In this document: positions 1 through 4,768 of the stretch, one piece after another | How positions within the stretch are numbered: the first letter of the stretch is position 1 | How the letters are laid out: each line of letters begins with the position of its first letter | Assembly (NCBI GenBank): GCA_013204685.1 | Contig: JABMSC010000086.1 | Span: 1-7,372, forward strand | From: Candidatus Omnitrophota bacterium | GTDB lineage: Bacteria > Omnitrophota > Gorgyraeia > Tantalellales > Tantalellaceae | DNA length: 7,372 nucleotides | Direction: 5' to 3' | Made by a program: the position numbers and the translations under genes | The notes under the pieces: generated by a model | Databases searched by the model: none | Told to the model about the DNA's origin: nothing | The model's input: only the letters and a program-made list of their open reading frames with translations

Positions 1-519
1 CATCTGAACCCTCAGTTTAGCGTCAAGGTTGCTTAATGGTTCGTCAAAAAGAAAAACCTTGGGCTTACGGACGATAGCCCGACCGACCGCTACACGCTGG
101 CGCTGCCCGCCGGAGAGTTCCCGGGGTCTTCTCGTAAGTAGCGATTCCAGACCGAGTATATTAGCCGCTTCTTTGACCCTTGAATCGATCTCATATTTCG
201 GATATTTCTTTAATCTGAGTCCAAATGCCATGTTCTCATATGCGGTCATATGCGGATAAAGCGCATAATTCTGAAAAACCATGGCTATATCCCTGTCCTT
301 CGGAGGAACATTGTTAACTTTTCTGTCACCGATAAAAATATCTCCTGAGGTGGCTTCTTCAAGGCCTGCGATCAATCTCAGCGTAGTGGATTTTCCGCAG
401 CCAGAGGGTCCTACTAAAACAACAAATTCCTTGTTTTCTACACCAAAAGTGACACCGTCTACAGCAGCTACACCGCCTGGAAAAATCTTGACTGCTCCCC
501 TCAAACTAACCTGTGCCAT
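1..519 (-). CDS. ABC transporter ATP-binding protein, MalK/UgpC/MsmK type (partial, C-terminus off the window)
   Basis: This gene encodes the cytoplasmic ATPase subunit of an ABC importer; it hydrolyses ATP to drive uptake through a membrane permease. The first 173 residues are visible and all nucleotide-binding motifs are intact: Walker A GPSGCGKST (37-45), Q-loop Gln83 in the segment VFQNYALYPHMT, signature LSGGQ (135-139), Walker B VFLFDE (155-160) and D-loop SNLD (163-166). The run DEPLSNLDAKLRVQM is characteristic of the sugar/polyol/glycerol-phosphate importer ATPases (MalK, UgpC, MsmK). Those proteins are usually about 350-370 residues long, so the C-terminal regulatory (TOBE/OB) half is missing here. 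The ATG at 517-519 is preceded by AGGGG at 527-531 with 7 nt spacing, and a good promoter lies further upstream. The substrate cannot be assigned because no permease or binding protein is in view. Many MalK-type ATPases serve several transporters. Confidence 0.93.
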   Translation of the reverse strand, partial: MAQVSLRGAVKIFPGGVAAVDGVTFGVENKEFVVLVGPSGCGKSTTLRLIAGLEEATSGDIFIGDRKVNNVPPKDRDIAMVFQNYALYPHMTAYENMAFGLRLKKYPKYEIDSRVKEAANILGLESLLTRRPRELSGGQRQRVAVGRAIVRKPKVFLFDEPLSNLDAKLRVQM

Positions 520-555
520 ATCATTGCCCCTGCATTTTTATCCTATGTTATGATA

Positions 556-575
556 ATTGTAATTTCTTATACAAT
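556..575. promoter_or_regulatory. Inverted repeat overlapping the -10/start region (possible operator)
   Basis: On the plus strand ATTGTA (556-561) and TACAAT (570-575) form a perfect 6-bp inverted repeat with an 8-bp spacer. It covers the -10 box and the predicted transcription start of the ABC ATPase promoter, which is the usual position for a repressor site. The arms are short and AT-rich, so chance is a real alternative. The cognate regulator, if any, is not in the window. Confidence 0.3.
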
Positions 576-594
576 ATCCCGATATAAAAGTCAA
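566..594 (-). promoter_or_regulatory. Sigma70-like promoter for the ABC ATPase gene
   Basis: Reading the minus strand, a -35 box TTGACT (589-594) is separated by exactly 17 bp from a -10 box TATAAG (566-571). Each box differs from consensus at one position. The predicted transcription start is near 559, giving a leader of about 40 nt before the ATG at 519. The -35 box begins only 14 bp past the accD stop, so this promoter gives the ABC gene its own transcription start. No terminator is visible between accD and this promoter, so read-through from accD is also possible. Confidence 0.65.
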
Positions 595-608
595 GGTTAC
601 TGTTTCCT

Positions 609-1460
609 CTAAGCCGAACCCTTAACTTCCAGATAATCAATAAGTTTTGACAGTCTCTCCTTCAGATCCTTCCTATGAACGATCATATCTATAAGCCCAT
701 GCTCCAGTAAAAATTCGGAACTTTGAAATCCCTCGGGAAGATCCTGTTTTATGGTCTGCTGTATAACCCGGGGCCCGGTAAATCCTATAAGAGCTTTTGG
801 CTCAGCCATTATCACATCCCCGAGAGAAGCAAAACTGGCCATTACCCCCGCCATGGTTGGATTAGTAAGCACTGAGATAAATAAGCCGCCGTTCTTATTA
901 AGCCTTTCAAGGGCAGCGCTGGTCTTGGCCATCTGCATAAGAGAAAGCAGCCCTTCATACATCCTGGCCCCTCCGCCGGAACCCGAAATGATTATTAGTG
1001 GTATGTTTTCTTTGTCGGCATATTCGATCAGCCGAGTGATCTTCTCGCCAACAACCGACCCCATGGACCCCATTATAAAGCGTGAATCAGTGACGGCTAA
1101 TGCAATGCGTCTGGAGGATATATCACCTTCCCCCACAACTGCAGCTTCCTTAAGCCCTGTCGCCTTCTGATCCTTCTTTATCTTTGAGGGGTAATCCTGC
1201 GGCCCTTTGAATTTTAACGGATCTTCGCTACGCATATTCCGGTACATTTCATGGAAGGAACCCGGATCAAGAACCGATTCTATCCTCTCGTAAGCCGTCA
1301 TCCTGAAATGATAATCACATTTTGAACAAACTTCCAGATTATCTTTTAAGGTCTTTTTGTAAAGCAGCTCTCCGCATTCGGGGCATTTGGCCCACAGGCC
1401 TCCGCCTACACTTTTCTTTTTTGTCTGACCAAAAATAGGTTTCTTTGAGAAAAAAACCAT
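609..1460 (-). CDS. accD: Acetyl-CoA carboxylase carboxyltransferase subunit beta
   Basis: AccD forms, with AccA, the carboxyltransferase that moves the carboxyl group from carboxybiotin on BCCP to acetyl-CoA, making malonyl-CoA for fatty acid synthesis in the cytoplasm. The 283-residue length is normal for the family. The N-terminal zinc ribbon is complete, with Cys26, Cys29, Cys45 and Cys48 as CPEC and CSKC. The crotonase-fold core includes an acyl-CoA/oxyanion-hole loop at 159-170 followed by LSLMQMAKTSAAL, and a second conserved segment FTGPRVIQQT about 60 residues later. The loop reads SGSGGGARMYEG, one glycine longer than the common SASGGARMQE form. The ATG (1458-1460) has AAGGA 5 nt upstream. 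The gene lies 23 bp after the DUF1015 gene and is probably co-transcribed with it. accA is not in the window. Confidence 0.97.
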   Translation of the reverse strand: MVFFSKKPIFGQTKKKSVGGGLWAKCPECGELLYKKTLKDNLEVCSKCDYHFRMTAYERIESVLDPGSFHEMYRNMRSEDPLKFKGPQDYPSKIKKDQKATGLKEAAVVGEGDISSRRIALAVTDSRFIMGSMGSVVGEKITRLIEYADKENIPLIIISGSGGGARMYEGLLSLMQMAKTSAALERLNKNGGLFISVLTNPTMAGVMASFASLGDVIMAEPKALIGFTGPRVIQQTIKQDLPEGFQSSEFLLEHGLIDMIVHRKDLKERLSKLIDYLEVKGSA

Positions 1461-1483
1461 TGTATTCCTTTTTTTAATCTGAA

Positions 1484-2797
1484 CTATGAACTTACTTTTG
1501 CATTTTTTTCAACGGCAAACTTATTGATCACCAATCCCGTCAAGAGCTTCGGGTAAAAATAAGTAGACTTCTGCGGCATCATCTCCCCGAGTTCGGCAAC
1601 ATCCCTGAGTTGCTTAACGCGGGTGGGGTTCAGCAAAAATGCCGCCATATGACTGCCGTCTTTTACTAAAGCTTCGGCCTCTTCGGGGTCCCTGAGGTAC
1701 GTGATATTACCTTCGATATTATCAGCATTCAGTATCTTCTCAAGAACAGCTGCATGAAAAGCGCTCACATCCAGTTCCTTCCATGCTTCGGCCCTATCCC
1801 CCTGAATGATATCCTTAAGACCGCTCTCACTCTTCGGCCTCATAAAAAGATATTTACTGCCTCCGAAAAACCCGAACCTGTGTATCTGGTAGGCCTCGGC
1901 ATCCAGCTTTTCCATTAGTTCCGCAAGATCACGGCATTCGGTAATATCAAAATATCCGCTCAAGCTATCTTTGATCTCGTTCTCATCCTGAGTCGGCATC
2001 TTTTTTACGGCCCTGTGCGTAGCCATGATCGTCAGGTTATCCGTGTCTTCAAGATCTGTAAAATACATCATAATAAAGTCGGCGTCGCCGTCATATCCGT
2101 CTTGTTGTCTGCGCATATCACGGTATTTTCTGGCCACTTCATATCTGTGATGTCCGTCGGCAATAAACACTTTCTTGCCGTCCATTCCTGAAATTATGGT
2201 TTTTATGCTTTCTTCATCCGAAAGCCGCCAGAGCCTGTGCGTCTCTCCGTCTACCTCAATATCGATCACGGGCCGGGATGATTCGGTCTCTTTCTTTATG
2301 GTCTCCATTACTGCTCTGGTGGCATCCTCATACAAAGTGAATATAGGGCTTAAGTTACTTTCCACCTGCTTGATAAGGTTCATCCTGTCTTCTTTGGGCT
2401 TGGCAAGGGTATGCTCATGCGGCAAAACAGTTTGTTCGCCCTCTTCCTCTATCTTCATAAGCCCAAAAAAACCAAGTCTATTGTATTTGCGGCCCCTGTA
2501 TCCGTATTCCTGCTGGTAAACATAAAACGATTCTTTATCGTCCTTTACCAGAATTTTTTCATCCTGCCACTTGTTGAAAAATTCCCTGGCACGGGTATAC
2601 TGGTTGTTTTGCTGATCGTCCCCTTCGAAGGACTTACCCAGTATAAGCCGTATTACATTGTGTTCATTCTGGCCGTATAGTTCTTCGCGCATAGCCTCGG
2701 GGATAACATCATAAGGAGGAGCCATAACACTTTCATATCCTCCGCTTATCTTTCCTCCGTTGTATACCAATCCCCTGAAAGGTCTTATCTCTGCCAT
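1484..2797 (-). CDS. DUF1015 family protein (COG4198-like), function unknown
   Basis: This 437-residue soluble protein matches, by recognisable motifs, the widespread bacterial DUF1015 family, whose biochemical role is not firmly established. Diagnostic segments are the N-terminus IRPFRGLVYN, APPYDV (26-31), LPHEHT (125-130), the central ADGHHRYE (213-220) and the C-terminal MMPQKSTYFYPK (407-418) followed by LLTGLV. There is no signal peptide or membrane segment. The ADGHHRYExA pattern resembles the GxHRxxA box of ParB/sulfiredoxin-fold nucleotide-binding proteins; I infer a possible phosphoryl-transfer or nucleotide-binding role but cannot show it. The ATG at 2795-2797 lies inside the end of the vanZ-like gene (13-bp overlap), with AAGGA upstream inside that gene, so translation is probably coupled. 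accD follows after 23 bp. The length and both termini look complete. Confidence 0.88.
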   Translation of the reverse strand: MAEIRPFRGLVYNGGKISGGYESVMAPPYDVIPEAMREELYGQNEHNVIRLILGKSFEGDDQQNNQYTRAREFFNKWQDEKILVKDDKESFYVYQQEYGYRGRKYNRLGFFGLMKIEEEGEQTVLPHEHTLAKPKEDRMNLIKQVESNLSPIFTLYEDATRAVMETIKKETESSRPVIDIEVDGETHRLWRLSDEESIKTIISGMDGKKVFIADGHHRYEVARKYRDMRRQQDGYDGDADFIMMYFTDLEDTDNLTIMATHRAVKKMPTQDENEIKDSLSGYFDITECRDLAELMEKLDAEAYQIHRFGFFGGSKYLFMRPKSESGLKDIIQGDRAEAWKELDVSAFHAAVLEKILNADNIEGNITYLRDPEEAEALVKDGSHMAAFLLNPTRVKQLRDVAELGEMMPQKSTYFYPKLLTGLVINKFAVEKNAKVSS

Positions 2798-3162
2798 AAT
2801 ACTATCCTTCCCAAAATTACACCTGATATAATACCGATCATATTAGCTGCCGCATCATAAAGTTCGGCATGCCTCCCCGGCACAGGAATTTGCGCCAGTT
2901 CCAATAAAATACCATATACACCACCTAATATCAATGTAAATGAAAGGCTTTTTCTAAAAGTAAAGTTACCAACGCGCCCGTATGCCTTGACCATTAATGC
3001 CGCAAGTATGAAATACTCCAGAAAATGGGCGATCTTATCAATATACCCCCTTGTGATCATTTCAGGGCTGTTAGTCGGAAATATCGAAAAAAACAGGATA
3101 ACAACCGCCCATATTGCCGCAGGGGTCCAGGCATTTGTGCGTATGTTCTCTATAGCCGCCAT
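2785..3162 (-). CDS. VanZ-like family integral membrane protein
   Basis: This is a 125-residue protein with about four hydrophobic segments (roughly 12-29, 44-62, 73-92 and 103-121). It has the VanZ-like family pattern: DKIAHFLEY after the first segment, then LLELAQIPVPGRHAELYD and AANMIG in the second half. VanZ itself contributes to teicoplanin resistance in enterococci, but most chromosomal family members have no known role, and nothing here suggests a resistance cassette. I chose the ATG at 3160-3162: it follows the zinc-ribbon gene's stop by 1 bp (TAA-T-ATG) and has AAGGA about 6 nt upstream. A start at 3231 would add 23 residues that are not VanZ-like, and would overlap the upstream gene by 68 bp. 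The 3' end overlaps the DUF1015 gene by 13 bp. Confidence 0.85.
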   Translation of the reverse strand: MAAIENIRTNAWTPAAIWAVVILFFSIFPTNSPEMITRGYIDKIAHFLEYFILAALMVKAYGRVGNFTFRKSLSFTLILGGVYGILLELAQIPVPGRHAELYDAAANMIGIISGVILGRIVLWQR

Positions 3163-3163
3163 A

Positions 3164-3433
3164 TTATCCTTCACATCCCGGACAACTGTCCTTTTTGCCG
3201 CAAGGCGGTGTTTTCCCTTTATTCTTGTCATTATCAGAAGTCTTTGGACCGGAATCCTTATAATCAGTCTGGTAAAACCCTTTGCCCTTAAATATCACCC
3301 CTGCACCAGTTCCTATTAAGCGTTTTACAGGGCCCTTGCATTCCGGACATTTTTTCAAAGGGTTTTCTGTTATTTTCTGGAATTTTTCAAACCCGTGTCC
3401 GCATTTACTGCATTTATATGTGTATGTTGGCAT
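3164..3433 (-). CDS. FmdB-type zinc-ribbon protein
   Basis: This 89-residue protein belongs to the FmdB/putative regulatory zinc-ribbon family. It begins MPTYTYKC and has a zinc ribbon with Cys8, Cys11, Cys29 and Cys32 (CSKC and CPEC), followed by the family hallmark GVIFKGKGFYQTDY (45-58). A lysine-rich linker leads to a C-terminal tail with three more cysteines (78, 84, 87), a common but variable feature in the family. The name comes from a proposed regulator of a formamidase operon; the general function is not established. The start ATG (3431-3433) matches family N-termini, but the sequence just upstream (ACTAAACAACA) has no Shine-Dalgarno motif. The gene lies 73 bp after dnaJ and 1 bp before the vanZ-like gene, so it is probably part of the same transcript. 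Confidence 0.88.
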   Translation of the reverse strand: MPTYTYKCSKCGHGFEKFQKITENPLKKCPECKGPVKRLIGTGAGVIFKGKGFYQTDYKDSGPKTSDNDKNKGKTPPCGKKDSCPGCEG

Positions 3434-3440
3434 TGTTGTT

Positions 3441-3494
3441 TAGTGCTGTGTTCCGGGTGCCGGGTTTGATACTCAGCACTCAGCACATAACACT
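3441..3494. repeat. Short heptamer repeats and stem-loop in the dnaJ-fmdB gap
   Basis: This 73-bp gap is mostly 7-bp-periodic sequence. On the plus strand CTCAGCA occurs twice in tandem (3472-3478, 3479-3485), followed by a degenerate CATAACA, and CCGGGTG/CCGGGTT sit in tandem at 3453-3466. AGTGCTG (3442-3448) pairs with CAGCACT (3474-3480), and CCGG-GTG-CCGG folds inside it, so the transcript could form a stem-loop. No U-tract follows, so it does not look like an intrinsic terminator. The repeat occupies the place where the ribosome binding site of the zinc-ribbon gene would be expected. Confidence 0.6.
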
Positions 3495-3506
3495 AACTCC
3501 TTAGTA

Positions 3507-4631
3507 CTATTTAAACGTTCCCATCATCTTGTCAAAAAAACCTTTTTTGCTTTCCGGGACCTTTTTCTTTCCTGATGCCTCTTCAAACTCTCTCAGTATC
3601 TTCTTTTGATGCGCATTCAAATTCTTAGGCACTGTCACGCTGACCTTTACCAGCTGATCTCCCCTTGAGTGCCTGTCCAATCGTTTGATCCCTTTTCCCT
3701 TGAGTTTAAAGATCTGTCCGCTTTCGGTACCGGGCGGAATTGAAAGGTCCACTTCACCATCTATTCCCGGCACCTTTATCTCATCACCGAAAACAAGCTG
3801 GGGGAATGATGCGGAAGCAACATATAATAGATCGTATTCGCGCCTCGAGAAAAATTCATGCTCCCTTACAGAGATCGAAACATATAAGTCGCCGGCGGAG
3901 CCGCCTTTCGCCCCGGCCTCCCCCTCTGATGAAAGCCTTACTCTTGTTCCGGAATCTACCCCTGCCGGAACATGGACGCTTATCTTCTTTGTTTTTTCTT
4001 CTCTGCCGCTTCCGTCACACTTCAAACACGGCTGTTTAATAACCTGACCGGCACCCCCGCATGCGTCACACGTGCGTACCAGACTGATAAAACCGGTCGC
4101 CTGTCTGACCTGTCCCTGTCCACCACACTTCGAACAGGTAACTTTTTCACTCCCGGCCGCGGCTCCGGAGCCCCTACACTCAGAACATGCTTCGAATCTA
4201 CGAACCTTTATTTCTTTTTCAGTTCCTTTAACAGCCTCTAAAAAGTCCAGCTTTAGCCCATACTCCAGATCTCTTCCTCTCCTGGGACCATTTCTCGTCT
4301 GGCCTCCGAAACCGAACATATCCTCGAAAACGTTCCCAAATGCACCGCCAAAAACCTGCTGAAAAATATCAAAGGGGTCATGAAAATTAAACCCTCCAAA
4401 GCCCCCGCCCTGAAACGCCGATTCACCGAACTGATCATATTGAGATCTCTTCGCAGGATCACTCAATATCTCGTAAGCATGGGAAAGTTCTTTAAATTTA
4501 TCCTCTGCTTCTTTATCGTTCGGATTTTTATCAGGGTGATATTTTACCGCGAGTTTTCTGTATATCTTCTTCAACTCTTCTTGTGAAGCGTTCCGGTCCA
4601 CACCCAGTAATTCGTAATAGTCTTTGGCCAT
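3507..4631 (-). CDS. dnaJ: Chaperone protein DnaJ (Hsp40)
   Basis: DnaJ is the type I J-domain cochaperone that binds unfolded clients, delivers them to DnaK and stimulates DnaK ATP hydrolysis in the cytoplasm. The 374 residues show the full domain order: J domain (about 4-70) with the essential HPD at 32-34, a Gly/Phe-rich linker (about 72-110), and a cysteine-rich zinc domain with four CxxCxGxG-type repeats at Cys149/152, Cys166/169, Cys188/191 and Cys202/205. The C-terminal substrate-binding beta domains follow, with IPPGTESGQIFKLKGKG and GDQLVKVSVTVP. I chose the ATG at 4629-4631 because MAKDYYELLGV is the canonical N-terminus. The frame stays open upstream to a TTG at 4677-4679, but that adds 16 residues encoded mainly by a heptamer tandem repeat. 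There is no Shine-Dalgarno before the chosen ATG, because the repeat ends 2 bp from it. The gene is separated from dnaK by 137 bp. Confidence 0.97.
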   Translation of the reverse strand: MAKDYYELLGVDRNASQEELKKIYRKLAVKYHPDKNPNDKEAEDKFKELSHAYEILSDPAKRSQYDQFGESAFQGGGFGGFNFHDPFDIFQQVFGGAFGNVFEDMFGFGGQTRNGPRRGRDLEYGLKLDFLEAVKGTEKEIKVRRFEACSECRGSGAAAGSEKVTCSKCGGQGQVRQATGFISLVRTCDACGGAGQVIKQPCLKCDGSGREEKTKKISVHVPAGVDSGTRVRLSSEGEAGAKGGSAGDLYVSISVREHEFFSRREYDLLYVASASFPQLVFGDEIKVPGIDGEVDLSIPPGTESGQIFKLKGKGIKRLDRHSRGDQLVKVSVTVPKNLNAHQKKILREFEEASGKKKVPESKKGFFDKMMGTFK

Positions 4632-4633
4632 AA

Positions 4634-4666
4634 TTCGTGGTTCGTGGTTCGTGGTTCGTGGTTCGT
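4634..4666. repeat. Heptamer tandem repeat (TTCGTGG)4.7 abutting the dnaJ start
   Basis: Four perfect copies of TTCGTGG (4634-4640, 4641-4647, 4648-4654, 4655-4661) and a partial fifth, TTCGT (4662-4666), lie directly upstream of dnaJ. On the coding strand the unit reads CCACGAA. The last copy ends 2 bp before the ATG, where a ribosome binding site would normally sit. The flanking GTGGTTCGTA (4658-4667) pairs almost perfectly with TACGAGCCAC (4689-4698), so a degenerate inverted copy is present too. Heptamer tandem repeats between genes are known from several bacterial groups, notably cyanobacteria. Their copy number tends to be variable. Confidence 0.9.
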
Positions 4667-4696
4667 ACACAAAATACAAACCCTGAGCTACGAGCC

Positions 4697-4724
4697 ACTA
4701 TATGTTTATCTAAAAATGTGTCAT
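4697..4724 (-). promoter_or_regulatory. Possible weak sigma70-like promoter before dnaJ
   Basis: On the minus strand ATGACA (4719-4724) is followed after 16 bp by TATAGT (4697-4702). Each hexamer differs from consensus at one position, and the spacer is one base short of optimal. It would start transcription near 4690, about 60 nt before the dnaJ ATG. The -35 box lies on the edge of the palindrome at 4723-4743, so it may simply be repeat sequence. dnaJ may equally be transcribed from upstream of grpE or dnaK. Confidence 0.3.
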
Positions 4725-4743
4725 CCCCCGCAAAAGCGGGGAT
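4723..4743. repeat. GC-rich palindrome between dnaK and dnaJ
   Basis: ATCCCCCGC (4723-4731), AAAA loop, then GCGGGGAT (4736-4743) form a hairpin with a perfect 6-bp GC stem, a single unpaired C at 4725 and two outer A-T pairs. With its flanks (TGTC on one side, CTCG on the other) it looks like the short dispersed palindromes of the ATCCCCGC/GCGGGGAT type seen in many bacterial genomes; that resemblance is from memory and not tested. On the dnaK-dnaJ transcript a TTTTT run follows about 7 nt after the stem. It could therefore act as a weak terminator or a 3'-end stabiliser that sets the dnaK:dnaJ ratio. Confidence 0.6.
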
Positions 4744-4768
4744 CTCGTAAAAATAATCGTAAAATCCT

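Noticed and set aside
2785..3162. Glycopeptide resistance determinant (VanZ)
   Set aside because: Only the broad VanZ-like fold is present, with no vanHAX or regulatory genes. The context is a housekeeping operon.
3163..3231. Longer vanZ-like start at 3231 (148 residues)
   Set aside because: It would overlap the zinc-ribbon gene by 68 bp and add a basic, non-family N-terminus. The ATG at 3160-3162 has a ribosome site and stop-start coupling.
3441..3486. CIRCE-like sequence before the FmdB-type gene (GAGTGCTGA ... CAGCACTAA on the minus strand)
   Set aside because: The half-sites are in the wrong order, with mismatches and too wide a spacing. They are better explained by the 7-bp repeats.
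4632..4679. dnaJ start at the upstream TTG (390 residues)
   Set aside because: The 16 extra residues are translated heptamer repeat, and no ribosome binding site precedes the TTG. The canonical N-terminus is MAKDYYELL.
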